Assembly: GCA_041392505.1 (NCBI GenBank)
Contig: JAWKLX010000012.1
Location: 124,001 to 188,000, forward strand
Length of the DNA: 64,000 bases
Source: UBA6168 sp041392505
GTDB lineage: Bacteria; Bacteroidota; Bacteroidia; Chitinophagales; Saprospiraceae
Reading direction: 5' to 3'
Shown: positions 1-8,814 of the stretch, piece after piece
How the letters are laid out: every line of letters begins with the position of its first letter
How positions within the stretch are numbered: position 1 is the first letter of the stretch
Position numbers and translations under genes: made by a program
The notes under the pieces: model-generated
What the model was told of the DNA's origin: nothing
What the model saw: only the letters and a program-made list of their open reading frames with translations
Database searches by the model: none

Positions 1-1895
1 GGCAGCGATTTTATCACAAATACCATCTGCGTTGGCATCTACACAAGGGTTGGTAAAGGATGGGTCATCGGCATCCCTAAAGTTGGAAATGCCATCCGAA
101 TCATTATCGGCACTCGGGTCATAAGCACCTGGTAAGCAAGGAAACCGCTACCAGAGTTGCAAAATTCTTTTGCGTCAGGAATGCCATCATTATCATCGTC
201 GATATCGACAGCATCCGGAATGCCATCCCCGTCCTTGTCTGGTCCCGTTGGTGGCTGAGGCGGGTCGGGGTTGCAGTCGTCGGCTATGTCAAAAACCAAA
301 GTGCCAGAGCCATCACCATAATATTCGAAAAAGGCCCAATAATCCAAAATTTTGTTATTTCCAAAATTGTTTTGATAAGTAAAAGGAACATTGGTGGGCA
401 AAGGATTTCCCGGAGTGCCACCACCGCTCACCCCACCACCGATCGGCGTGTGATCGTAATAAAATTCATCCACCACAACGCCGGGGATATTGTTAGCTAA
501 ATGAAAAAGCACCCCACCCTGATTGTTTTCGACATCGGTCAAAAGGATGTGGGTTTCGCCACCTTTTACTTTTACCAGGTAAGCCATGTTGATGTCATCT
601 CCGGCAGGCAACGCATTTCCCTGACCATCTTTTCCATCCCAATAAATGAGGTTGGCACCAATATTTACATTCTGATAAATGACCCTGTCGGCAGGGTCAT
701 TGAAGTCCCCGTCTCCTGTCATATCAAGCGACAACATCGCCGTCCCGCTAACATTTGATGTAAACGAAAAATTTGCTCCTTGTCCCGTCTGCATGACATT
801 TGGGGCGCAAGGCTGGTTGTCCGTGTCATTGGCAATTAGTGAAAAATCATTGATAACCACGGTAAAACTGGCAGGCATATTCAACAACCAAGTGGTGTGC
901 GTTTTATTTCGAAAAATATCGGTCGTTAACGCCGAGGATGGAAGGTATTTATCTGGAGGGTTGATAAAAATTTTATTGTTGACAATTTGGCCATTGTTGT
1001 AATCCTCTGCCTGTGGCTCATATAAATAATAGGATCCAGGCGTCCAAGTAGTTGGATCGTCGGAACGGGTAACCATATTTCGAGGCTGGGAATTGTAAAC
1101 TGGCTGAATATTGTCGTAAGCAAAACCAATGTTATTGGAAGAAATTGGAAACCGGAACGGGTCAGCGTCCATAAAATCCACATCGAATATAAACCCGTCC
1201 TTGGTCAAAATCCGAAAGGTCGGGGAAGTGGAATAGCCATTTTGATTGATTACGGAAACATACTCATTGGTATAAACCCTTCCCAAAAGTGGCAGACCAC
1301 CATTGTTCCCTGCTTTTAATTGAGTGACCGTAATATCCCATGCCAAAACCACCCTTGGCGTATTAGGCTGGTTGGTAGCCCGATTCCAATCCGCACTATT
1401 GAGTAAGTTGGGGAAATCTTGGGAGGTGTAATTTGGATAACCAAAAACAACTGACCAGATTCCTTCTTGGCCAGCAGCAACTTTGTATGACCAAGGCTCA
1501 TAGCCGTTGCCATTCGTTGTTCCTCCACCCGTTGGTCCAGCGACCTCTTGGGCTTTATTGAAAATGATTCCTTGGTTGCCCGCATTACCGGTCAGCGTTT
1601 CGTGCAAGGTGCCATCAGGTCGGTATATTTTTATAAACCCACCTTGTATGCCCAAATGGCTAGACCCGATGTTGATGAATTCATCTGCATTGACATAAGT
1701 CTTCATTTGCTGGGCTTCCCTGGTGTCCAAAAACATCCGATAACCGGGGTAATTGATGAAATCTTTGGAACCTTCAGCAAAGGAATGATTTAACAAGCCG
1801 AGGTAGAAGAGGGATAGAAAGAAGAACGGTTTATTCTTCCATAAAATTAGTAATCTCCCTTGTGAAAGGCACAAGGTTGTTAACGGGATTCTCAT
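1..1895 (-). CDS. Exported protein with thrombospondin type 3 repeats (incomplete, one frameshift)
   Basis: The protein starts at 1895 with an N-terminal hydrophobic export segment (about residues 21-40, ending near Ser-Phe-Ala) and is about 590 residues long to the frameshift. Near residues 545-575 it has acidic calcium-binding repeats of the thrombospondin type 3 kind (DKDGDGIPD, then DIDDDNDGIPD). The apparent stop at 39 is an artefact: near 138-146 one base appears missing, and in the next frame the repeats continue (AYDPSADNDSDGISNFRDAD) to the window edge. The rest of the gene, where a T9SS sorting domain would be expected, lies outside. It is probably a cell-surface or secreted protein; no enzymatic domain is recognised. 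It is divergent from the UbiD gene. Confidence 0.75.
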
Positions 1896-1991
1896 ACGTG
1901 GTATGTTTAGTTCAAATACAAATTCAAATCATGCAACGTTCTAACAGACTGACAGTGTGCTGTTTAGAAAATGGCACAATAGCTATTTTTG

Positions 1992-2017
1992 AATATGGCA
2001 CATTTCAATGCCATATT
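1992..2017. promoter_or_regulatory. Intergenic dyad, possible operator
   Basis: A perfect 9-bp inverted repeat (aatatggca / tgccatatt) separated by 8 nt lies in the 332-bp gap 1896-2227 between divergent genes. No T-tract follows it, so it is not an intrinsic terminator; an operator or mRNA hairpin is possible. The rest of the gap is AT-rich with nothing else recognisable except the promoter-like motif near 2193. Confidence 0.3.
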
Positions 2018-2192
2018 TTAAGTGTTTTGTGGAAAAAGGATAGTGGAAAAATTTCTGATAGACTGTATAGGTGAGTTCGATTATTGGGTGGTTCAAAAAC
2101 GCTGCCAAAAATTTATATTTTTTTAATATAAGGACGTTTCACGCTTAGAAAAGACCTTGTTATATTTAATTCAAAAACCATTTCTTATTTAG

Positions 2193-2200
2193 TAGGTTTG
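2193..2200 (+). promoter_or_regulatory. Candidate -7 promoter element for the UbiD-family gene
   Basis: TAGGTTTG matches the Bacteroidota -7 consensus TAnnTTTG and lies 28 nt before the ATG at 2228. No convincing TTG was found at the usual -33 distance, so support is moderate. Confidence 0.35.
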
Positions 2201-2227
2201 GGTTTGTAAAAATTAAACAAAACGACA

Positions 2228-4051
2228 ATGTCCTATAAAAGTCTGCACGACTGTCTGAAAGATTTAGAAAAAAACAACCACCTCAAACGGGTATCTGTAG
2301 AAGTTGATCCTGATTTGGAAATAGCGGAAATACACCGGCAGGTGTACGACCGAAAAGGCCCTGCCTTGCTATTTGAAAAAGTGAAAGGAAGTCCATTTAT
2401 GGCCGCTTCCAATATTTATGGCACCAATGAACGGACGGCATTTATTTTTCGAAAAACTTTGCCGAAGGTAAAAAAAGTGGTAGCCCTGAAAGGTGACCCA
2501 ACCTTGTTTTTAAAAAATCCGCTTCACTATCTTTCTGCCCCATTTACGGCACTGACAGCCCTGCCTATGAAAGCATGGAGCAGTCCGGTACAATATGGGA
2601 AAACGACCATTGACCAGCTCCCACAGATCAAATCATGGAAAATGGATGGTGGCGCATTTATCACGCTTCCACAGGTATTGACGTTGCCGCCCAAGGAGAA
2701 AAGCATCATGCAATCTAACTTGGGCATGTACCGCATCCAACTCTCTGGCAATCAATATGAAATGAACAAAGAAATTGGATTGCACTATCAACTGCACCGG
2801 GGAATCGGTGTGCATCATACCCAATACAACCAAAGTGATGAACCATTTCGCTGTTCTATTTTTGTTGGTGGCCCTCCGTCCCATGCGTTTGCGGCCATCA
2901 TGCCGATGCCGGAAGGGCTGAGCGAACTGACCTTTGCGGGCATGCTGGCTGGTCGTAGGTTCCGTTATAAAAATCTAAATGGGCACATCATTTCCACCGA
3001 TGCAGATTTTGTGATAACGGGAACCATCAAAAAAGACGTGAAAAAACCAGAAGGGCCATTTGGGGATCACCTCGGCTATTATTCCCTGACCCATGACTTT
3101 CCAGTGATGGAGGTGGAAAATGTTTACCACCGAAAAAATGCCATTTGGCAATTCACGGTAGTGGGAAGGCCACCTCAGGAGGATTCTGCTTTTGGTTGGA
3201 TGATCCACCAATTGGTTGAGCCGTTGACATCTCAGGAATTTCCGGGCATCAAACAGATTCATGCAGTTGATGCGGCTGGTGTACACCCATTGTTATTAGC
3301 GATCGGCTCAGAGCGGTATATGCCATTTCGGGAAAGAAAACCAGAAGAAATTTTGACCCAAGCAAATCATTTGTTGGGAAAGGGCCAAACCACCCTCGCC
3401 AAATTCGTAGTCATTGCTGCGGATGGCGATGATGACCAATTGGACACACACCATACGAGACATTTTTTCAACCATGTTTTGGAACGAATCGATCTTACTC
3501 GAGACCTGCATTTTCAAACCCGAACTACGATTGATACACTCGATTATTCGGGTAGTGGTTGGAACGAAGGTAGTAAGGTGGTGATCGCCTGTTGTGGTAA
3601 AAAAAGGAGAGAATTGAAAACTGAACTGCCCCGGGGTTTTGAGTTACCCGAAGGATTTAGCGATCCTGTTTTTGTGCAGCCCGGTATTTTGGCAATCAAG
3701 GCACCCAATTTTAAAAGCAAAGAAAACTATGGCGACCCCGCTTCCTTCTGCAAAAGCTTGGAATCAATGGCTGCCTATTTTGAGCAACACATCCCAATGA
3801 TCGTCTTAACGGAAGACCCTGCCTTTTTAGCCGCAACGGATAATAATTTCCTTTGGGTTACTTTCACCCGTACCAATCCGTCTCATGATATTCATGGCAT
3901 CCAGCCATTTGTTGAGCACAAACATTGGGGCGTGAAAGGGGCACTGGTATTTGATGCCAGGAAAAAACCTCACCATGCGCCGGAATTGGAGATTGATCAA
4001 AAAATTGCGGATAAGGTTTCGGGGATAGTAGATGAGATAATGAGAAAATGA
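2228..4051 (+). CDS. UbiD-family (prenylated-FMN) decarboxylase
   Basis: This 607-residue protein is of the UbiD family, which uses prenylated FMN made by UbiX to decarboxylate aromatic or alpha,beta-unsaturated acids. The family signature EGPFGDHLGYYS is present around residue 280, where the conserved Glu acts in catalysis, and an SG-rich C-terminal domain follows. The length fits the roughly 600-residue Bacteroidota members often annotated as menaquinone-biosynthesis decarboxylases. No ubiX or menaquinone gene is nearby, so the substrate cannot be assigned. The gene stands alone, with a candidate TAGGTTTG promoter upstream. The family is certain, the substrate unknown. Confidence 0.88.
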   Translation: MSYKSLHDCLKDLEKNNHLKRVSVEVDPDLEIAEIHRQVYDRKGPALLFEKVKGSPFMAASNIYGTNERTAFIFRKTLPKVKKVVALKGDPTLFLKNPLHYLSAPFTALTALPMKAWSSPVQYGKTTIDQLPQIKSWKMDGGAFITLPQVLTLPPKEKSIMQSNLGMYRIQLSGNQYEMNKEIGLHYQLHRGIGVHHTQYNQSDEPFRCSIFVGGPPSHAFAAIMPMPEGLSELTFAGMLAGRRFRYKNLNGHIISTDADFVITGTIKKDVKKPEGPFGDHLGYYSLTHDFPVMEVENVYHRKNAIWQFTVVGRPPQEDSAFGWMIHQLVEPLTSQEFPGIKQIHAVDAAGVHPLLLAIGSERYMPFRERKPEEILTQANHLLGKGQTTLAKFVVIAADGDDDQLDTHHTRHFFNHVLERIDLTRDLHFQTRTTIDTLDYSGSGWNEGSKVVIACCGKKRRELKTELPRGFELPEGFSDPVFVQPGILAIKAPNFKSKENYGDPASFCKSLESMAAYFEQHIPMIVLTEDPAFLAATDNNFLWVTFTRTNPSHDIHGIQPFVEHKHWGVKGALVFDARKKPHHAPELEIDQKIADKVSGIVDEIMRK

Positions 4052-4132
4052 TTTTTATGAAATGCTAAAATCATATTTTCAATTCTTGTTCAAATACCTC
4101 CGTTCAATAGCCTGAGTTTTTAAACAAAGTGA

Positions 4133-4151
4133 CACAGAGGAGGCACAGAGG
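4133..4151. repeat. Short direct repeat (cacagagg twice)
   Basis: The 8-mer cacagagg occurs twice, 3 nt apart, between the UbiD-family stop and the convergent peptidase gene. It is too short to assign to an element. Confidence 0.3.
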
Positions 4152-4177
4152 TTCACAATGGTTGTCTTCTAACAAAT

Positions 4178-5275
4178 TCAAATTCCTAATCTTTTCCGAA
4201 TCCTATCCGGAATTGCATTTTTATTCACCATCAAGCCTACGGTTTTTAGCCGGAAATAATTTTCAGACATATACACATAACCTTGAAACGGGCTGATTGC
4301 ACCCCATGAATTTTTAGTGTAATAATATTTCGTTCCGTTCTGATCTTTGGCAACGCCAGTGATATGCATCAAATGGTCGTCTGTCGTAGTATAATCCAAA
4401 AAAGTTTTCTGGCGAAGTTCCTGTGTCACCTGTTCTTCTTCACCAGGTTTTTCAAATAAAGCCTCCCGCTTAAAATCCGTTGGAAGAATGGCAACGCCAT
4501 TTTTTGCAGAAAAACCTTTCTCGCTTACATCCCCATCCCAAGCAACGGAGTACCCTTCCTTAACCGCATTTTCGGTAATCGCTAAAAGGTCATCGATCTG
4601 TACATTAAAATAGGATCCGTTTGCGTAGTTGTCCGGAATTTCCAGAATGATTTTTTGATCGAAAGGATGGTGGTTATAGGAGGTGAAACTCACATAATCA
4701 TCAGGGTTGATGCCTAAATGCTCCGCAAAAGTTTTTGGCGTATAATTTTTTCCATTGTAAACAAAAGAAGCTGGAGGCGCTCCTAAATAGGCATCCATTA
4801 CCGCCACAAAACCATCGCTCCATTTCTTGCTGACCTTCCCTTTATTGACCAAAGCATCCAACATTCCTTTCAGGACAGCGGCCATTTCGCTATGATCGTG
4901 TGAAGCCTCGCCATTGAGTTGACCACTGAATACCTCTTCCGGTACCGCACCGCCTTCTTTAAAAGCGGTAATCACATCATGGGAAAGACCACCTTGGCTG
5001 AACTGAGCTTTTCCCTGTCTCAATAAATAATTGATCGCTTTTTTCTGGTAAATAGTCCGTACAAAATACATTTCAGACAGGTCATATTCTGGCTTGCCCA
5101 ACCGCATCAATTCCGATTCAAGAAAGGAAGAAGTGGCAAAACTCCAACAGGTGCCTGTATTACCTTGGCTCTTTACTGGGGAGCAATTGCAGTCATATAC
5201 CATAGTGAATTCATATTGGGCAAAAAGATTTCCCAAAAAACAAATGGATAAAAAAAGGAGTAAGTATTTTTTCAT
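4178..5275 (-). CDS. Exported papain-fold (C1-like, bleomycin-hydrolase type) peptidase
   Basis: This is a 365-residue protein with a signal peptide (residues 1-19, ending LFA before Gln20). The mature protein opens with the cysteine-peptidase active site: oxyanion Gln37, then GNTGTCWSF with catalytic Cys43. The other members of the triad are visible near the C-terminus as DDHLMHITG (His) and KNSWG (Asn). The arrangement, with a long insert between Cys and His, resembles C1B aminopeptidases of the bleomycin-hydrolase/PepC group, but those are cytoplasmic whereas this one is exported. It is probably periplasmic or secreted. It is transcribed divergently from surE. Confidence 0.85.
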   Translation of the reverse strand: MKKYLLLFLSICFLGNLFAQYEFTMVYDCNCSPVKSQGNTGTCWSFATSSFLESELMRLGKPEYDLSEMYFVRTIYQKKAINYLLRQGKAQFSQGGLSHDVITAFKEGGAVPEEVFSGQLNGEASHDHSEMAAVLKGMLDALVNKGKVSKKWSDGFVAVMDAYLGAPPASFVYNGKNYTPKTFAEHLGINPDDYVSFTSYNHHPFDQKIILEIPDNYANGSYFNVQIDDLLAITENAVKEGYSVAWDGDVSEKGFSAKNGVAILPTDFKREALFEKPGEEEQVTQELRQKTFLDYTTTDDHLMHITGVAKDQNGTKYYYTKNSWGAISPFQGYVYMSENYFRLKTVGLMVNKNAIPDRIRKRLGI

Positions 5276-5341
5276 TTTTCAGCGAATTAATATTTGATTT
5301 TCAGATGCCCAAAGGTAAAAAACAAAAAGAGCCTTTCACAA

Positions 5342-5372
5342 TTGCTGCCGCTCATTAACCTTCTTACATTTG
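5342..5372 (+). promoter_or_regulatory. Promoter of the surE-lpxB run
   Basis: TTG at 5342-5344, a 20-nt spacer, and TACATTTG at 5365-5372 match the Bacteroidota sigma consensus. The surE ATG is at 5392, which implies a short leader. Confidence 0.55.
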
Positions 5373-5391
5373 CCACCTTGAATATCGAAAT

Positions 5392-6165
5392 ATGAAAAAA
5401 AGACCGTTGATATTAGTAACCAATGATGATGGCATTAATGCACCAGGCATCAATGCGTTGGTTGAGGTAGCCCTTCAAATTGGCGATGTGGTAATATCCG
5501 CACCAGATAGTCCACAATCAGGACAGGGGCATGCCATTACTTTAAGAGACCCCTTGCGGTTAAAAAAAGTAAAACTATTTGATGGGGTGGAAGCTTATGA
5601 GTGCAGCGGGACTCCAGTTGATTGCGTAAAGTTGGCTAAATCGGTAATTCTCAAAGGGCAGCAGATCGACTTGTGTGTTTCTGGGGTCAACCACGGAGCA
5701 AATCATTCCTTAAATATCCTTTATTCGGGCACGATGTCCGCAGCTATGGAGGCATCTTTGGAAGGTATTAATTCGATAGGTTTTTCTTTGCTCGATTTTT
5801 CTTGGAAGGCTGATTTTGAACCTTGCAAACCCTACATTAAAAAATTAATGGAGTTTGTATTAAATAATGGGATGCCCAATTGCAATTTATTAAATGTAAA
5901 TATTCCGGCAGTCCCTGCTTCGGAATTAAAAGGGTTTAAAGTGTGTCGGCAAGCGGAAGCAAGATGGGTGGAAGAATATGTGGAAGGCACCGATCCGTAT
6001 GGTCAAAAATATTATTGGCTGACTGGGAAATTTGTCAATGGGGACATCAACGATGACACAGATGTGCATGCTTTGGAAAATAATTATATATCCATTGTAC
6101 CATCTGGCCATGATCTTACAAAATACATCGCTATGCCAGATTTTAAGCCATTGGAAAATCCTTAA
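5392..6165 (+). CDS. surE: 5'/3'-nucleotidase SurE
   Basis: SurE is a metal-dependent survival-protein phosphatase that removes phosphate from nucleoside 5'- and 3'-monophosphates. The N-terminal signature ILVTNDDGINAPGI carries the two metal-binding aspartates (Asp12, Asp13), the conserved CSGTPVDCVK follows near residue 68, and the VSGVNHGANHS metal/phosphate loop near residue 95. The length of 257 aa is normal. It is the first gene of a plus-strand run with a 99-residue membrane protein and lpxB. A surE-lpxB neighbourhood is common in Bacteroidota, as far as I recall. Confidence 0.95.
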   Translation: MKKRPLILVTNDDGINAPGINALVEVALQIGDVVISAPDSPQSGQGHAITLRDPLRLKKVKLFDGVEAYECSGTPVDCVKLAKSVILKGQQIDLCVSGVNHGANHSLNILYSGTMSAAMEASLEGINSIGFSLLDFSWKADFEPCKPYIKKLMEFVLNNGMPNCNLLNVNIPAVPASELKGFKVCRQAEARWVEEYVEGTDPYGQKYYWLTGKFVNGDINDDTDVHALENNYISIVPSGHDLTKYIAMPDFKPLENP

Positions 6166-6233
6166 AAAAAAGGATTTAAATTCGAATTTAATCCTCTGAA
6201 TATAATTAGGCAATTCTAAATAATTTTTTAACC

Positions 6234-6533
6234 ATGTTAGAAAAAAATTCACTCCCGATTGGAATAATGGTTGGCATCTTGCTCCCTATTATTGGCTATA
6301 TTCTTTTATATGGAATATATGAAGGATTGGAAATAGTTGGGTGGGTAAGCGAGGGTGGGTTTCGGCCAAAATTTCGGGAGCGGACAATTGGCATCATTGC
6401 ATTGGCCTTAAATGCAATTGCATTAAATTATTATCAAAAAAGATATTATTTCAATTCAGTTCGGGGCGTGGTCGTAACCACCGCTATTTGGGTAGGCGTT
6501 TGGCTTTATTTATATGGGGAATATGTTTTGTAG
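6234..6533 (+). CDS. Small membrane protein between surE and lpxB
   Basis: This is a 99-residue protein with about three hydrophobic segments (residues 8-27, 48-64 and 78-97) separated by short basic loops. I do not recognise a named domain. It lies 68 bp after surE and 15 bp before lpxB on the same strand, so co-transcription is likely and a role linked to lipid A or the envelope is conceivable, but this rests on position only. Start and frame are supported by its clean fit between two firm genes. Confidence 0.7.
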   Translation: MLEKNSLPIGIMVGILLPIIGYILLYGIYEGLEIVGWVSEGGFRPKFRERTIGIIALALNAIALNYYQKRYYFNSVRGVVVTTAIWVGVWLYLYGEYVL

Positions 6534-6548
6534 AAATAGCAATAGCCA

Positions 6549-7673
6549 ATGAAATATTTTATCCTATCTGGTGAGGCATCTGGAGACCTTCATGGTTCGA
6601 ACCTTGTAATAGCTTTAAAAAAGGAAGACCCCAATGCAGCGTTTAAATCATGGGGCGGCGATCTTATAGAAAAGGCCGGTGCAACAGTTTTAAAACATTA
6701 TAGAGACCTCGCATTTATGGGCTTTTTAGAAGTGGTTAAAAACCTGCCCACTATTTTGCAAAACTTCAAAACCTGCAAAAAAGACATTTTATCTTTTCAA
6801 CCCGACGTGCTCATCCTTATCGATTATCCTGGATTTAATTTACGAATGGCTAAATGGGCGCACAAAAACAACATCAGGGTATTCTATTATATTTCTCCAC
6901 AACTTTGGGCTTGGAATACTGGACGGGCTGAATTAATTAAACGGTACGTGGAACGCATGTATGTGATTTTACCGTTTGAAAAAGATTTTTATCATAAATT
7001 TAATATTGACGTAGATTATGCTGGCCATCCATTAGTGGATGTAATTAATAATTATAAACCAACCATTAATTTCTATGAGAAAAATAATTTAAATAAAAAT
7101 AAACCAATTGTTGCAATGCTCCCCGGTAGCCGAAAACAAGAGATTAAAAGAATGTTGGGGATTATGCTTTCCGCAATAAAACATTTTCCAGAACACCAAT
7201 TTATTATTGCCGGCGCCCCTTCCATTGAGCGGTCATTTTACCAAGAATTTTTAAATAAAAACCAATCAATTTATTTTATCGAAAACCAAACTTACGATTT
7301 ATTATCGCATGCAGATGCTGCACTGGTTACATCGGGAACGGCGACATTGGAAACAGCTTTATTTAATACCCCACAGGTTGTTTGTTATAGTGGCAATTGG
7401 TTTTCTTATCAATTGGCGAAAAGGCTGGTAAATAAAGACTTAAAATTTATTTCATTGGCCAACTTAATTGCTGACCAACAAGTAGTAAAAGAATTAATCC
7501 AAGAAAATTTAACAGAAATTAAATTAGTTGAAGAGCTTAATTATTGCCTCTCCGAAAATGGTCGGTCGAATATTTTGAAAGGCTATAAAATAATTAAACA
7601 GAAATTAAACCTCGGCGGAGCATCAGAAAGTATTGCAAAATTAATGGTTGATAGATTAAGAACCCTTTTATAG
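6549..7673 (+). CDS. lpxB: Lipid-A-disaccharide synthase
   Basis: LpxB joins UDP-2,3-diacylglucosamine and lipid X to form the lipid A disaccharide at the inner membrane. The 374-residue length is typical. Family marks are the N-terminal LSGEASGDLHGSNL, the segment VLIDYPGFNLRMAKWA, ISPQLWAW near residue 120, and the GT-B C-terminal half with LPGSRKQEIKRM and VTSGTATLETALF. It ends the surE run, and its last 6 bp overlap the 3' end of the convergent flavin reductase gene. Its presence indicates an LPS-bearing outer membrane. Confidence 0.95.
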   Translation: MKYFILSGEASGDLHGSNLVIALKKEDPNAAFKSWGGDLIEKAGATVLKHYRDLAFMGFLEVVKNLPTILQNFKTCKKDILSFQPDVLILIDYPGFNLRMAKWAHKNNIRVFYYISPQLWAWNTGRAELIKRYVERMYVILPFEKDFYHKFNIDVDYAGHPLVDVINNYKPTINFYEKNNLNKNKPIVAMLPGSRKQEIKRMLGIMLSAIKHFPEHQFIIAGAPSIERSFYQEFLNKNQSIYFIENQTYDLLSHADAALVTSGTATLETALFNTPQVVCYSGNWFSYQLAKRLVNKDLKFISLANLIADQQVVKELIQENLTEIKLVEELNYCLSENGRSNILKGYKIIKQKLNLGGASESIAKLMVDRLRTLL

Positions 7674-8567
7674 TTGCTGGTCGAATAATAGTAAAGTTTT
7701 CAACGCTCCCATTGTATCCCCTTCTTCCAATTGTTTTTTTGCCAAAGAATGCAATGCTATTTCAAATTCTTTTTTGTCGGCTTTATTATTATCTAATATA
7801 GCCGCAACCTCCTCGTTTTTTCCATAAAAGTATTTCCTCCTCCGCTGGCAAATTTTCTACATTACCTAACCGTCCCAAATTATTGCCAGTCAATATTTCG
7901 CTATTTTTATCGACCATGGTAATTGATCGATTCCGATACCTTTGGTTGTCAATGGTTTTGGAATTTCAAAGAGAGAGTCTCCAGATGCACGGGTGTACCA
8001 GCTTTCCCCCATCCGCCCGACCAAGTCGAGCTTGGTTGTGTCGAGGTTATTATTTTCATCCAAATATTCTTCCCTGATGTGTACATAAATCACCCTTGCA
8101 ATAATCAAATTACCTGCCCCACCTTCGGTTCCGGTTTCTATCACCTGATCCACCAAGCATTCAAAAGCTACCGGGGCCTCCCCTACCCTTGGCGGACGAA
8201 TTTTTTCAGAGGCAACCTCAGTCAGTCCCGCTTTCGTAAATTCATTGATCCCTTTTTCATACTCGGTACTTGCCAACGACATCTGCTCAACGATTGGGTA
8301 ATTGACGATATTTATCACCACCTCTGGCACCTCCCTAACATTCTCCAAAGTATGCTTAGTCGTATTATCCCTAACTCGTCGGGCCGGGGAAAAAATCATG
8401 ATCGGTGGGTTCGATCCAAAGCAATTGAAAAAACTAAATGGGCTGAGGTTGACATTTCCAGCTCGATCAACAGTGCTGGCAAACGCAATTGGACGAGGCG
8501 CAACTGCTGCCAACATGTATGCGTGCAGACGGGCAGTTGAAATGGAATTGGCGTCGAAGGAAAGCAT
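7668..8567 (-). pseudogene. Flavin reductase family protein, two compensating frameshifts
   Basis: The first 225 residues are a flavin-reductase-like FMN-binding split barrel (APRPIAFASTVDRAGNVNLSPFS near the N-terminus), then the frame ends at 7890. The neighbouring frame continues the family C-terminus (NSEILTGNNLGRLGNVENLP), and after a second shift the original frame resumes (YFYGKNEEVAAILDNN) and ends at 7668. The first shift is a missing base in the T-run 7904-7908, which has 5 Ts where 6 are expected. The second is an extra base near 7831-7843. The restored product is about 299 residues. It lies next to fahA and hmgA, and flavin reductases of this type are often found with tyrosine-degradation genes. 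The gene is probably intact in the organism. The last 6 bp overlap lpxB. Confidence 0.8.
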
Positions 8568-8632
8568 CCGATTTGATTATTATTTAAAAATTGACGAGAA
8601 AACAAATTGAGAATTCAGAAAATTCACAATTT

Positions 8633-8814
8633 AATCTCTGCAACTAAGTACAGGACAAAAATGAAAAATCTTAATCTGTCCAAGCGGGTTCACCCCCTTC
8701 CCCCTCAAGGGGGGACTTTCGCAGCGACGATGTCCCCCCTTGAGGGGGGGAAGAATTCCCGCACAAACAAATAATTGAAAATAAGTTTTGTCCTGTACTC
8801 AATCTCTGCAATTA
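8633..8814. mobile_element. MITE-like element with target-site duplication
   Basis: A perfect 13-14 bp terminal inverted repeat (agtacaggacaaaa at 8647-8660; ttttgtcctgtact at 8786-8799) bounds about 153 bp without coding capacity. Outside it lies a 14-bp direct repeat with one mismatch (aatctctgcaacta at 8633-8646; aatctctgcaatta at 8801-8814), which looks like a target duplication. The right copy overlaps the fahA stop codon, so insertion occurred exactly at the gene's end. No transposase is in the window. Confidence 0.65.
8696..8753. repeat. C/G-rich hairpin inside the MITE-like element
   Basis: Inverted arms of about 20 bp, each containing the palindromic core ccccctcaagggggg, are separated by 15 nt. 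They could form a long hairpin at the centre of the element or act as a transcription stop between flavin reductase and fahA. Similar cccctcaagggg cores are, from memory, common intergenic repeats in Bacteroidota. Confidence 0.55.

Noticed and set aside
6173..6195. Hairpin after surE as terminator
   Set aside because: The AT-rich stem (ggattta...taaatcc type) is not followed by a T-tract and the run continues to lpxB.
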